From DASWIP01 sp036397635 (GTDB lineage: Bacteria; Actinomycetota; AC-67), in NCBI GenBank assembly GCA_036397635.1, contig DASWIP010000018.1:1-64000 (forward strand): a stretch of 64,000 bases of DNA. The letters are read 5' to 3'. Shown one piece after another: positions 8,323 to 17,351 of this stretch. How positions within the stretch are numbered: the stretch's first letter is position 1; each line of letters starts with the position of its first letter. The notes below the pieces were generated by a model that was given only the letters and a program-made list of their open reading frames with translations, was not told the DNA's origin and ran no database searches. Position numbers and translations under genes: made by a program.

Positions 8323-8702
8323 GCGCGGCCGACGTGGTCATCGCGCTGATCGTCGGATTGATCGCCGGCGCGTCCGCGGGCCTGTTCGGCGTCGGCGGCG
8401 GGTTCCTGATGGTGCCGGCCATGGTGTTGCTGCTCGATCAGTCGCAGCACGTTGCGCAGGGCACGTCGCTGCTGGTCATCGTGCCGACCACGCTGGTGGG
8501 GACGGCGCTGAATGTTCGGCGTCGCAACGTCGACCTGCCGCTGCTGGTCCCCCTCGCCGTGGCCGGGATCGTGGGAGCCGTCCTGGGGGCGCTTGCGTCG
8601 GTCCGCCTCGACCCCGACACCCTCCGCCGCATCTTCGGGATCGTGATGATCCTTGTCAGCCTCCGGCTCTTCGTCCGGCGGCGCCTTCCACCGTTGGATT
8701 GA
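8319..8702 (+). CDS. TauE/SafE-type permease, C-terminal-half protein
   Basis: Membrane protein of 127 residues, about four helices, with its own signature GLIAGASAGLFGVGGGFLMV near residues 13-32. It is probably translated by coupling from the preceding gene, whose stop it overlaps by four bases. Together the two proteins add up to the length of one ordinary TauE/SafE transporter. The substrate is unknown. The downstream DedA gene starts 54 bases later. Confidence 0.8.
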   Translation: MSAADVVIALIVGLIAGASAGLFGVGGGFLMVPAMVLLLDQSQHVAQGTSLLVIVPTTLVGTALNVRRRNVDLPLLVPLAVAGIVGAVLGALASVRLDPDTLRRIFGIVMILVSLRLFVRRRLPPLD

Positions 8703-8740
8703 CGGGCCAGTGGACGGGAAGAAGACGAGGGCTCGCGGCG

Positions 8741-8746
8741 TAGGAT
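8741..8746 (+). promoter_or_regulatory. -10 box (TAGGAT) of dedA
   Basis: TAGGAT ends 10 bases before the GTG at 8757, suggesting an independent, near-leaderless start for the DedA gene. Confidence 0.4.
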
Positions 8747-8756
8747 TGCTGCAACG

Positions 8757-9467
8757 GTGATCGAGAGCCTGCTCGATGCGATCACACCCTGGTTCGAGGA
8801 CTGGGGCCTGATCATCGTGTTCGCGGCCACTTTCCTCGAGTCGAGCATCGTCGTCGCCTCCGTGCTCCCGGGTGAGTCGGTCCTGCTGCTCGGCGGCTTC
8901 TTCGCATCGCCGGCCGCGACGGATCGCGCGCAGGCGCCGCTGGCGCTCGATGAGGTGATCGTGGTCGCGTTCGCGGGCGCCGTCCTGGGCGATGTCGTGG
9001 GCTACTTGATCGGACGCGGCGCCGGCCGATGGATCGTGGATCGTCTCGGCCGGTTCTTCTTCCTGCCCCCCAGGCGATTGCCGCTGATGGAGCACTATTT
9101 CCGCTCCTACGGGGCGCGCGCGATCCTGGTCGGGCGGTTCGCCCCCTTCCTTCGAAGCGTCCGGACCCTGGTGGCGGGCACGGTGCGGATGCCGTTCACC
9201 CGGTTCATCCTCCCAGACCTGCTGGGGGCCGGCATCTGGGTCAGCGCCATCGCCGCGACGGGATACCTGCTCGGTGAATCCTGGCGGGTCGCCCAGCGGT
9301 ATCTCGGCGCGGGAGGCGCGGTGGTGCTGTTGGTGCTGATCGTTCTCTTCGCGCTGACTTGGAAGGGGATGGGCGCGCGCCTCGAGCGCGAGCTGGAAGC
9401 GCAGGCTCCCGCGGGGACGATGTCCGACGACGCCGAGCCGCCCCAGGCACCTCCCGCCGCAGGCTGA
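8757..9467 (+). CDS. DedA family membrane protein
   Basis: Protein of 236 residues with several helices and the DedA/VTT pattern: ETFL-type opening (ATFLESSIVVASVLPGESVL), GAVLGDVVGYLIGRGAGR, and FRSYGARAILVGRFAPFLRS. DedA proteins are linked to membrane lipid recycling (undecaprenyl phosphate or phospholipid translocation) and envelope homeostasis. The GTG at 8757 is the start. A hydrophilic C-terminal tail of about 30 residues is rich in Ala, Glu and Pro. The specific substrate cannot be inferred. Confidence 0.9.
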   Translation: MIESLLDAITPWFEDWGLIIVFAATFLESSIVVASVLPGESVLLLGGFFASPAATDRAQAPLALDEVIVVAFAGAVLGDVVGYLIGRGAGRWIVDRLGRFFFLPPRRLPLMEHYFRSYGARAILVGRFAPFLRSVRTLVAGTVRMPFTRFILPDLLGAGIWVSAIAATGYLLGESWRVAQRYLGAGGAVVLLVLIVLFALTWKGMGARLERELEAQAPAGTMSDDAEPPQAPPAAG

Positions 9468-9512
9468 CCCTCCGTTCAAGACGACACCTTCGCCCGCCGA
9501 TGACCGGAATGG

Positions 9513-10592
<1,080 letters not shown>

Positions 10593-10619
10593 CCTCGCTT
10601 CAGCCACGCCCGGAACGGA

Positions 10620-10625
10620 TACGCT
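10620..10625 (+). promoter_or_regulatory. -10 box (TACGCT) of the CCA-adding enzyme gene
   Basis: TACGCT ends 6 bases before the ATG at 10632. It fits the leaderless spacing found elsewhere in the window but is a weak match. Confidence 0.35.
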
Positions 10626-10631
10626 GACGGT

Positions 10632-12050
10632 ATGAGCATGCCGCCCGAGATGGCCGCGCTCCTCAAGGAGCTGCTCGACATCCCTCCCGAAGCCGTCGAC
10701 CTGGCGGCTCGATTCCGCGAGGCCGGCCACGAGCTGTACCTGGTGGGTGGCGCGGTTCGGGATGCGCTGCTGCAGCGCAGGGTGGACGAGCTGGACTTCA
10801 CAACCGATGCGCCGTCGGATGAGACGCTGCGTCTCGTCGAAGGGTGGCACGAGGGCAAGTGGCTGCAGGGGATCGAGTTCGGCACCGTCGGCGTGCAGAA
10901 GGCCGGTCGCCGTTTCGAGATCACGACCTTCCGTGGTGAGCGGTACGACGAGCGCTCGCGCAAGCCCGAGGTGGTCCCGGTCCCGACGCTGCTCGAGGAT
11001 CTGTCGCGACGCGACTTCACCGTCAACGCGATGGCGGTCCAACTGCCCGAGCGCGAGTTCATCGATCCGTTCGGCGGCGTGAACGATCTGGTCGGCAAGC
11101 GCTTGCGTACGCCGGGCGCGCCGGAGGCGTCGTTCAGCGACGATCCCCTGCGCATGCTTCGAGCTGCTCGGTTCGTGTCGCAGCTCGAGCTCGATCCGGA
11201 GCCCGAGGTGGTCGAGGCGATGCGCTCGATGCGCGACCGCCTCGAGATCGTCAGCGGCGAGCGCATCCGCGACGAGCTGTCGAAGCTGCTCGCATCGCCG
11301 AAGCCGTCACGCGGATTGCTGCTCGCGACCGAGACTGGGTTGTGCGACGTGTTCTTGCCCGAGGTCCCGGCGTTGCAGCTCGAGCAGGACGCCGAGCACC
11401 GCCACAAGGACGTCTTCGCCCACACGCTCGCGGTCGTGGACAAGATCGCGGCTGCCGACCCCGGTCCGGACCCGGACGTCGTCGCGCGCCTGGCGGCGCT
11501 GTTGCACGACATCGGCAAGCCGGCGACCCGCAAGATCGAAGGAGGCAAGGTCTCGTTCCATCACCACGAGATCGTCGGGGCCAAGATGGCGCGCAAACGG
11601 CTGGAGGCATTGCGCTATCCCACCGAGTTCATCGACAAGGTCTGCCATCTGATCGGGATGCACCTTCGATTCTGGGGCTTCGCCGAAGACTGGACCGATT
11701 CCGCGGTTCGCCGCTACGTGCGCGACGCCGGCGAGCTGCTCGATCCGTTGAACCGGCTGATCCGCGCAGATTGCACCACCAGGAACAAGTTCAAGGCACG
11801 CCAGCTCCAGACGGCGATGGATCGATTCGAGCAGCGCATCGCCAAGCTCGCCGCCGAGGAGGACCTCAAGCGGATCCGTCCGCCGATCGACGGCAACGAC
11901 GTGATGGCCCACCTCGGCATCCCGCCGGGCCCGACCGTGGGCGAGGCGCTCGACCACTTGCTTGAGATCCGCCTCGACCGAGGCGAGTACTCGCGCGAGG
12001 AGGCCTTCATGCTCCTGGACGACTGGGCGCGCGCGCGAGGCCTGCCGTAG
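10632..12050 (+). CDS. pcnA: CCA-adding tRNA nucleotidyltransferase with HD domain
   Basis: Protein of 472 residues that adds or repairs the 3' CCA of tRNAs. The nucleotidyltransferase head carries LVGGAVRDALL and the catalytic DELDFTTDA; then RRDFTVNAMA, DPFGG and the RxxR-type DDPLRMLRAARFVSQL. The C-terminal half has an HD domain (HRHKDVFAHTL, LLHDIGKP, HHHEIVGAKMA). The actinobacterial gene is called pcnA and lies next to the DUF6049-murJ pair in mycobacteria, as here. The ATG at 10632 follows a TACGCT box. Confidence 0.95.
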   Translation: MSMPPEMAALLKELLDIPPEAVDLAARFREAGHELYLVGGAVRDALLQRRVDELDFTTDAPSDETLRLVEGWHEGKWLQGIEFGTVGVQKAGRRFEITTFRGERYDERSRKPEVVPVPTLLEDLSRRDFTVNAMAVQLPEREFIDPFGGVNDLVGKRLRTPGAPEASFSDDPLRMLRAARFVSQLELDPEPEVVEAMRSMRDRLEIVSGERIRDELSKLLASPKPSRGLLLATETGLCDVFLPEVPALQLEQDAEHRHKDVFAHTLAVVDKIAAADPGPDPDVVARLAALLHDIGKPATRKIEGGKVSFHHHEIVGAKMARKRLEALRYPTEFIDKVCHLIGMHLRFWGFAEDWTDSAVRRYVRDAGELLDPLNRLIRADCTTRNKFKARQLQTAMDRFEQRIAKLAAEEDLKRIRPPIDGNDVMAHLGIPPGPTVGEALDHLLEIRLDRGEYSREEAFMLLDDWARARGLP

Positions 12051-12061
12051 GCGGCACGGGT

Positions 12062-12090
12062 TTGACGTAATTTAAGTCTTGCCTTAAATT
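12062..12090 (+). promoter_or_regulatory. Promoter with palindromic ArsR-type operator
   Basis: TTGACG (12062-12067), a 17-base spacer and TAAATT (12085-12090) form a good promoter whose start would fall at about 12097-12098, the ATG of the regulator. Inside it lies a perfect inverted repeat, AATTTAAG (12069-12076), six bases, then CTTAAATT (12083-12090), covering the -10. This AT-rich palindrome in GC-rich DNA is the expected place for autorepression by the ArsR protein. Confidence 0.75.
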
Positions 12091-12097
12091 TGTGCCC

Positions 12098-12421
12098 ATG
12101 GAGGCTGCCCTGAAGGCGATCGCGGAGCCCCGCAGGCGAGCGATCCTGCGCTTGGTCTGGACCCAGGAGCGGCCGGCCGGCGAGATCGCTGCCGCGTTCC
12201 CCGAGATCACGCACGCGGCGGTCTCGCAGCACCTCCGCGTGCTGAAGGAGGCGGATCTTGTGGCCGAGCGTCGCGATGGACGCCGCCGGCTCTACCGCGC
12301 GCGTCCCGAGGCCGTCCCCGGCCTCAAGGCCTTCCTCGAGCGGTACTGGGACGAGGCGCTCGCCCGGCTGAAGGAACACGTTGAGCGAGACATAGAGGAG
12401 CGTGATGCCCGTGAGCGATGA
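12098..12421 (+). CDS. ArsR family transcriptional regulator
   Basis: Winged-helix repressor of 107 residues: AIAEPRRRAILRLVW, the recognition helix region THAAVSQHLRVLKEADLV, and the wing RRDGRRRLYRA. No metal-binding cysteine pair (CxC) is visible, so it belongs to the group that usually pairs with an AHSA1-domain gene rather than with metals. The downstream AHSA1 gene overlaps it by 17 bases. The ATG at 12098 lies at the predicted transcription start, so translation is probably leaderless and controlled by the palindrome in its own promoter. Confidence 0.92.
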   Translation: MEAALKAIAEPRRRAILRLVWTQERPAGEIAAAFPEITHAAVSQHLRVLKEADLVAERRDGRRRLYRARPEAVPGLKAFLERYWDEALARLKEHVERDIEERDARER

Positions 12422-12863
12422 GCTGAGGCTGACCAGGGAGGCCAAGATCGCCGCGCCCCCCGAGGTTGTGTTCACCTATTTCACCGACATCGAGAAGCTT
12501 CTGCGGTGGAACGCGCAGGAGGGTGAGGTGGATGCGCGCGTGGGGGGCGCCTATCGGTTCCGCGTGGTGGGGAACGCGTGGGCCGTCGGCGAGTTCGTCG
12601 AGATCGATCCACCCCGCCGGCTGGTCTACACGTGGGGCTGGGAGGACAACGCAGCCCTGCCGCCCGGATCGACGGTGGTCGAGGTGACCTTCGAAGCCTC
12701 GGCCGGATACACCCTCGTTCGGCTCACACACCGGGATCTGCCAACCGCCGGGGCCGTCGAGCAGCACGGCGAAGGCTGGGATCACTACCTCGCCCGGCTC
12801 GGGGTTGCCGCGTCCGGCGGGGACCCGGGGCCGGATCCATGGAGCGACGTCGCGCCGTCATGA
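12405..12863 (+). CDS. SRPBCC/AHSA1-domain protein
   Basis: Protein of 152 residues with a START-like Bet v 1 fold: AAPPEVVFTYFTDIEKLLRW, a GGAYRFRVVGN strand, FVEIDPPRRLVYTWGWE, and a C-terminal helix with GWDHYLARL. Proteins of this kind bind hydrophobic ligands, and the ligand here is unknown. The ATG at 12405 has an AGAGGAG ribosome site at 12394-12400 and sits inside the end of arsR, so the two genes are co-translated. Confidence 0.85.
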   Translation: MPVSDELRLTREAKIAAPPEVVFTYFTDIEKLLRWNAQEGEVDARVGGAYRFRVVGNAWAVGEFVEIDPPRRLVYTWGWEDNAALPPGSTVVEVTFEASAGYTLVRLTHRDLPTAGAVEQHGEGWDHYLARLGVAASGGDPGPDPWSDVAPS

Positions 12864-12975
12864 TGGCCAAGGCCGCCTGCGGCGTCACGTTCACCCAGCA
12901 CGCCGTCGTGGCGGGGTTCTAGGATCGCACCCGCTGAAGAGACGCGGAAGGATGGGGAAGAGAAGGGAGAAGGGG

Positions 12976-13722
12976 ATGGGAAATGCAGTCGTGCACTTCG
13001 AGATCCACGGTCCCGACCGCGAGATGCTCGAGAAGTTCTACGGCGAGCTGTTCGGGTGGCACGTCACGTCCATGCCCGAGATGAACTACGGGTTGATCGA
13101 TACACACGGCGGTGGCGGCATCAACGGAGGGATCGCGGCGTCGCAGGATGGAGGGCCCCAGCAGATCTTCTACGTCGAGGCCTCCGATCTCCAGGCCACG
13201 CTCGACGAGGCGGCCGCGCTCGGTGCGACGACCGTCATGCCAGTGATGGACATCCCCGGCGGTCCGACGATTGCGCTGTTCGCCGACAAGGCGGGCAACG
13301 TCATCGGGCTGGTCGGCTCGCCCGACGGCGAGCCCCAAGGCGTCAGCGACGGTGATGGCGCGCCGATCGCTTGGTTCGAGATCAACGGCGGCGACTACGA
13401 GGAGCAGAAGCGGTTCTACGCGGACCTCTTCGGCTGGACGTACCAGGAGATGGACAACCCGGCATTCAGCTACGCCATGATCGGCACCCAGGCCGAGTAC
13501 GGATGCGCCGGTGCGATCTCCGTGTCCAAGGAGGACGACCGGCGTGGCATCACGCTGTGGGCCGAAGTCCCCGATCTCGGTGCGTACCTCGTCCGCGCGA
13601 ACGAGCTCGGCGCCCAGACCGCGCTGGAGCCAACCCAGACGCCGGGCGGCCCGGAGGTCGCGATGTTCGTCGACCCGCAGGGCAACGCCTTCGGCATGTA
13701 TCGCGCCGGCAGCATGGGATGA
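12976..13722 (+). CDS. Double-VOC-domain protein (glyoxalase/bleomycin resistance fold)
   Basis: Protein of 248 residues with two vicinal-oxygen-chelate domains, about 1-118 and 125-248. Each begins with the (V/A)-W-F-E-I pattern (VVHFEIHGPD; IAWFEINGGD) and continues with FYGELFGW or FYADLFGW and a PGGP strand. This layout resembles actinobacterial proteins often labelled glyoxalase-like or hydroxylase-like; the substrate is not known. The ATG at 12976 has a purine-rich GGGAGAAGGGG just upstream. It converges on sodN with a strong hairpin between them. Confidence 0.88.
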   Translation: MGNAVVHFEIHGPDREMLEKFYGELFGWHVTSMPEMNYGLIDTHGGGGINGGIAASQDGGPQQIFYVEASDLQATLDEAAALGATTVMPVMDIPGGPTIALFADKAGNVIGLVGSPDGEPQGVSDGDGAPIAWFEINGGDYEEQKRFYADLFGWTYQEMDNPAFSYAMIGTQAEYGCAGAISVSKEDDRRGITLWAEVPDLGAYLVRANELGAQTALEPTQTPGGPEVAMFVDPQGNAFGMYRAGSMG

Positions 13723-13738
13723 CACCACGAGACACGTG

Positions 13739-13766
13739 ACGAGGGGCCGCGTCCACGGCCCCTCGT
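13739..13766. terminator. Hairpin terminator between convergent VOC gene and sodN
   Basis: An 11-base perfect stem, ACGAGGGGCCG (13739-13749) pairing with CGGCCCCTCGT (13756-13766), with a six-base loop. It lies midway between the VOC stop and the sodN stop and could serve both directions. The following U-run is poor, as is common in high-GC actinobacteria. Confidence 0.7.
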
Positions 13767-13787
13767 TCGATCCGTGCGCTGCTCGCG

Positions 13788-14180
13788 CTACTTCTTGCTG
13801 TCCCAGAAGATCTTGTCGATCTCGCCGATCAGGTCGAGCAGCTTCTGCCCCTGATCCGGGTCGGTCGACTTCTTGGCGTCGCCCGCCGCTTTCGTCGCGT
13901 CCCAGAACAACGTGTGCAGGTTCGGGGACTTCCCGAGGTGCTCGGGCTTGAAGTAGTCGGTCCAGAGGACCCACAGGTGGTGCTTCACCAGCTCGGCGCG
14001 CTCTTCCTTGACCGCGATCGCGCGCGTCCGGAACTCCTCGTCCTTGGAGTCCTGATACTTCTGCTGGATCGCCTTGACGGATTCAGCTTCGATACGAGCC
14101 TGCGCGGGATCGTAAACGCCGCACGGCAGGTCGCAGTGGGCGTGCACGATCCGCGGGCTCAACCACGAACGGAATGACAT
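13788..14180 (-). CDS. sodN: Nickel superoxide dismutase, precursor
   Basis: Precursor of 130 residues. After a 14-residue leader (MSFRSWLSPRIVHA) comes the nickel hook HCDLPCGVYDPAQ, in which His1, Cys2 and Cys6 of the mature enzyme bind nickel; the rest is the four-helix bundle with conserved YFKPEHL and a C-terminal EIDKIFWDSKK. It detoxifies superoxide. The ATG at 14180 has GGGAGGT upstream. The divergent sodX at 14253 encodes the protease that exposes His1. Expression is often nickel-controlled in Streptomyces; no Nur box was identified here. Confidence 0.97.
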   Translation of the reverse strand: MSFRSWLSPRIVHAHCDLPCGVYDPAQARIEAESVKAIQQKYQDSKDEEFRTRAIAVKEERAELVKHHLWVLWTDYFKPEHLGKSPNLHTLFWDATKAAGDAKKSTDPDQGQKLLDLIGEIDKIFWDSKK

Positions 14181-14239
14181 CGGGACCTCCCTCGATTCGC
14201 TGTCCTCTCGTGGGAGGTATACCACCCCGACGGCTGGGC

Positions 14240-14245
14240 TAGCAT
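14240..14245 (+). promoter_or_regulatory. -10 box (TAGCAT) of sodX
   Basis: TAGCAT ends 7 bases before the ATG at 14253, consistent with a leaderless sodX transcript divergent from sodN. Confidence 0.5.
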
Positions 14246-14252
14246 CCCAGCC

Positions 14253-14639
14253 ATGGTGCGTCGCATCGGCGTGCTCGCTCTGCTCGTCAGCGGGGTGCTC
14301 CTGCTGCGGACGGTGAGGACGTGGTTCGCCGTCCGCGTCGCGGGCGAGTCCATGATGCCGACGCTGCGGCCGGGCGAGCTGCTCGCCGTGCGGCCGCCGG
14401 GTCCCGGCGAGCCTGTCGCGGGGCAGATCGTGGTCGCGCGCATGGGTGGACGAGAGGTCGTCAAGCGTGTCGGTGTCGCGCCGGGGCGGCTCCCGGATGG
14501 ATCGCTCTGGTTGACGGGTGACAACCGGACGAGATCGACCGACAGCTGGGCATCCGGTCCGGTGGTGCGAGCTGCGATCGTCGGTGTGGTGAGGGCCTGC
14601 TACTGGCCTCTCTCGCGCATCCGCGTGCTTCGAGGTTAG
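14253..14639 (+). CDS. sodX: SodX, nickel-type superoxide dismutase maturation protease (S24/S26-like)
   Basis: Membrane-anchored signal-peptidase-like protein of 128 residues. An N-terminal hydrophobic segment (IGVLALLVSGVLLL) precedes GESMMPTLRPGE with the nucleophile Ser33, then VVKRVG with the general base Lys71, and the GDNRTRSTDS box. It is the partner that removes the SodN leader so that the new N-terminal His can bind nickel. Divergent pairing with sodN at 72 bases supports the assignment. Confidence 0.95.
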   Translation: MVRRIGVLALLVSGVLLLRTVRTWFAVRVAGESMMPTLRPGELLAVRPPGPGEPVAGQIVVARMGGREVVKRVGVAPGRLPDGSLWLTGDNRTRSTDSWASGPVVRAAIVGVVRACYWPLSRIRVLRG

Positions 14640-14643
14640 GTGG

Positions 14644-15627
14644 CTAGGCGGTCGCGGGCGCGACCGCGGGGGCGGGGGCGGTGGCGGCCGAGGGCGTCAG
14701 GATCGAGGTGCCGCTCAGATGCGCGCGCGTGAGTTCGTACGCGCGCTCCATGAGCTCGGCCGAGTGCGTTGGATCGTTGAACCTGATCATTCCCGGATGG
14801 AACGTCGGCATCATCTCGATCCGCGCAACCTCCGTGAACCTGCGCACCTGATCCTCGGCCGCGGCCATGCGCGAGTGCGACACGGCCTGCGTGAAAACGT
14901 CGAGGGGCCCGCGTATCGGACGCGGCATCGGCTTCTGCGCCCCGCAGGTCAGCACGTAGATCCTGCGCGCGCCGAGCTCGAACGCCCGGCTGATCGGAAC
15001 GTTGTTCGACATCCCGCCGTCGACGTAGGTCTCACCGTCGATGGTCATCGGTGGGAAGATGCCGGGCAGCGCGGTCGATGCGAGCATGGCCGGTGCGATC
15101 GGACCGGACGAGAAGTAGTGGTCGCGTCCCGTGCGCAGGTTGGTTGCCACCATCGTGCAGGGGATCGCAAGCTGCTCGAACGTGCGCACGGGAAGCAGGT
15201 CGGCGAGCCGGCGGATCCCGTCATTCGGATAGAGGTGATCGCCACGGGACACGATCTGCCACGCCCGACGGAGACGGCTTCCCGGGAACAGGTCCTCGCT
15301 GGTGAGGGCCGCCCACGCCGCGCGCTGGCGTGCGACGCCGGCTGGGGTGGGGTCCGCAGCCAGGGCCACGGCGTTGATCGCGCCCACGCTCGTCCCCACG
15401 AGCAGGTCGGGGATGACCCCCGCTTCGACGAGCGCGTGCATCTGTCCTACCTGCACCGCGCCGAGGACGCCGCCGCCGGAGAGGACGAACGCGGTTGGGC
15501 CGGCTTGGCGCCGTCCGCTGCCCCACCCTCGGGTGCGGATCCCGTGTAGTACCCGGCTCAGGCCCATGTCATCAGCTTCGACGCTCCGGTTGGGATCACC
15601 TTCGATCCTCGCCTCTCTTAACGACAT
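14644..15627 (-). CDS. Patatin-like phospholipase
   Basis: Protein of 327 residues (from the ATG at 15627) with the patatin lipase core: oxyanion-hole GGGVLG at about 51-56, nucleophile Ser80 in GTSVG, and the dyad aspartate in YVDGGMSNNVP. A Pro/Ala-rich tail ends the protein. It probably hydrolyses acyl lipids. The start is uncertain: an ATG at 15567 (MGLSRV) and a TTG at 15669 are also in frame, none with a convincing ribosome site. It converges on sodX with four bases between stops. Confidence 0.88.
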   Translation of the reverse strand: MSLREARIEGDPNRSVEADDMGLSRVLHGIRTRGWGSGRRQAGPTAFVLSGGGVLGAVQVGQMHALVEAGVIPDLLVGTSVGAINAVALAADPTPAGVARQRAAWAALTSEDLFPGSRLRRAWQIVSRGDHLYPNDGIRRLADLLPVRTFEQLAIPCTMVATNLRTGRDHYFSSGPIAPAMLASTALPGIFPPMTIDGETYVDGGMSNNVPISRAFELGARRIYVLTCGAQKPMPRPIRGPLDVFTQAVSHSRMAAAEDQVRRFTEVARIEMMPTFHPGMIRFNDPTHSAELMERAYELTRAHLSGTSILTPSAATAPAPAVAPATA

Positions 15628-15728
15628 TCGGCCGCAGAACGTGGCGGCATGATGGTCAAGATGCGTCAAAGCGGAACCGGTACAGAACCGGGCGGACCGT
15701 CCTAGACCGACTCACGCCTTCTAGCTCA

Positions 15729-15755
15729 CGCGTGCTGTACCCCGGGCAGCACGCG
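15729..15755 (-). terminator. Hairpin after the padR-ino1-MFS operon
   Basis: A nine-base perfect stem, CGCGTGCTG (15729-15737) with CAGCACGCG (15747-15755), and a nine-base loop. It sits 9-35 bases past the minus-strand MFS stop and before the patatin gene. No U-run follows, so efficiency is uncertain. Confidence 0.5.
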
Positions 15756-15763
15756 AAGGCCGG

Positions 15764-17347
15764 TTACCGTGGGGGCGCGTCGGCCGTGCCGGAGAGCACC
15801 GGCGGCGGAGGAAGCAACCGCTCGATCTCCCAGCCCTGATCCTCGCGGTAGGTGAGCCGGACGCGGCGCCCGCCGACGCTGACGACGAAGGCGCGACTGC
15901 GGCGACCGTCCTCCTCGATCACGGCCCGCCAGTGGATCTCCTCGACCGGAAGCTCGATCCCGCCGACGACGATGACGCGGGGCTCCTCGTCGGCGCGGGA
16001 TCCCGCGTACGAGCGCACCGTCACGAGTTCGCCGGGCAGCAAGAGCTCTTCAACCGAAGGCTGTCTCCCTCCACGCTTCCGTCGTCCGAACATGTGGACC
16101 CTCCTTTCCCACCACCACAGGATCACGGCTACCGCGAGACCTGTCACCGCCATCGCTTGCATGACTCCTGCGGTCGTAACCGTCGTCTCGAACGCCAGCG
16201 CTGCGATCCCGACGCCGGCGACACGCGCGAGGTTGAACAGCATGTCGTATACCGCGAACGCGCGGCCTCGGAAGGCGTCCGGCATCTCCTCCTGCACGAT
16301 CGTGTCCACCGGGATCTTCACGAACGCGTACGAGAGCCCCACGAATAGCGTCCCGGCCTCGACCCGAAGCTTGGTGATGTCGATCGCGACGAGCAGCGTC
16401 GCGATGCCGGCGATCACGAAGGAGACCGGAACGAGCCGGTCGTGGCGTGTCCGGTTGGCGACACCGGGCACGATCATCACGCCGAGGAATATCCCCACAG
16501 AGAGGAACACGAGCAATCGTACGGAGCCTTCGATCCCCAGTTGGAGATCACGGAGGAAGAACACGGTGAGGGCACCGACCATGACCCCCACCAGGGTCTG
16601 CATCATGGAGATCCCCGAAAGAGCGTAGACGGATCGGCGCGAGCTCCCCAGGACGCGGAGGCCGGCGGCGAGTTCGCGGACGACGCGCACGATCTCATCC
16701 CACAGGGGCGCCTGCTCGGCCTTGAACCCGCGATGCACGGGGACCAGGCGTGCGACGACCGCCGCCCCCATGAACCCGACCGCCGCGAATCCGGAGGCCG
16801 CCGTGCCGCCGATCAGCGCAGAGAGCGCACCGCCAGCGGCGAGGCCGACGACGTTGGCGACGCTCCCGCCCGTCGTCGCGACGGCATTGGCGGTGACGAG
16901 GTCGTCTTCCGGGACCAACTGGGGAAGGACGGCGCTCATCGTCGCCAGGAAGAATCGGTTGGCCGAAAGCACGAGCAGCACGACCGTGAGGAACAGAGGG
17001 CTCCCCGTCCCGGCGATCGCGGCAACGGGCGCGAGGGCGGTCAGTACCGCGCGTCCGGCCGGGACCCAGGTCAGGATGGTGCGCCGTTCCCATCGGTCGA
17101 TGAACACCCCCGTGAACGGGCCGATGGCGCTGAAGGGGATGAGCGTGATCGCCGACGCGATCAGCGTCCGCAGAGCGGGGTTCGCGCCCGGGTTCTCGAA
17201 GATGAACGCGCTCGCGCTGGCGAGCTGGAAGACCCCGTCGCCGAACTGGGAGATCAGCCGCGCGGTGAAGAACCGCCGGAAGCCCTCGCCGGCGAAGATC
17301 TCACCGACCCGGCGGCGCGTGGTGAGCGCGCGCGCCGGCGTGGTCAT
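15764..17347 (-). CDS. MFS transporter with C-terminal soluble domain
   Basis: Protein of 527 residues. The first ~420 form a 12-helix MFS permease (FFTARLISQFGDGVFQLASA; the loop GVFIDRWERRTIL; EDDLVTANAV), resembling drug or macrolide efflux-type carriers. An unusual ~105-residue cytoplasmic tail follows (PSVEELLLPGELVTVRSY to WEIERLLPPPP); its beta-rich pattern is not recognised. It begins 5 bases after ino1 and shares the PadR-controlled transcript, so transport related to inositol or lipid metabolism is possible. The substrate is unknown. Confidence 0.85.
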   Translation of the reverse strand: MTTPARALTTRRRVGEIFAGEGFRRFFTARLISQFGDGVFQLASASAFIFENPGANPALRTLIASAITLIPFSAIGPFTGVFIDRWERRTILTWVPAGRAVLTALAPVAAIAGTGSPLFLTVVLLVLSANRFFLATMSAVLPQLVPEDDLVTANAVATTGGSVANVVGLAAGGALSALIGGTAASGFAAVGFMGAAVVARLVPVHRGFKAEQAPLWDEIVRVVRELAAGLRVLGSSRRSVYALSGISMMQTLVGVMVGALTVFFLRDLQLGIEGSVRLLVFLSVGIFLGVMIVPGVANRTRHDRLVPVSFVIAGIATLLVAIDITKLRVEAGTLFVGLSYAFVKIPVDTIVQEEMPDAFRGRAFAVYDMLFNLARVAGVGIAALAFETTVTTAGVMQAMAVTGLAVAVILWWWERRVHMFGRRKRGGRQPSVEELLLPGELVTVRSYAGSRADEEPRVIVVGGIELPVEEIHWRAVIEEDGRRSRAFVVSVGGRRVRLTYREDQGWEIERLLPPPPVLSGTADAPPR

Positions 17348-17351
17348 CTCG

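Noticed and set aside
12098..12421. Metal-sensing ArsR/SmtB repressor
   Set aside because: No CxC or other cysteine metal site is visible, and the partner gene is AHSA1-type, not a metal transporter.
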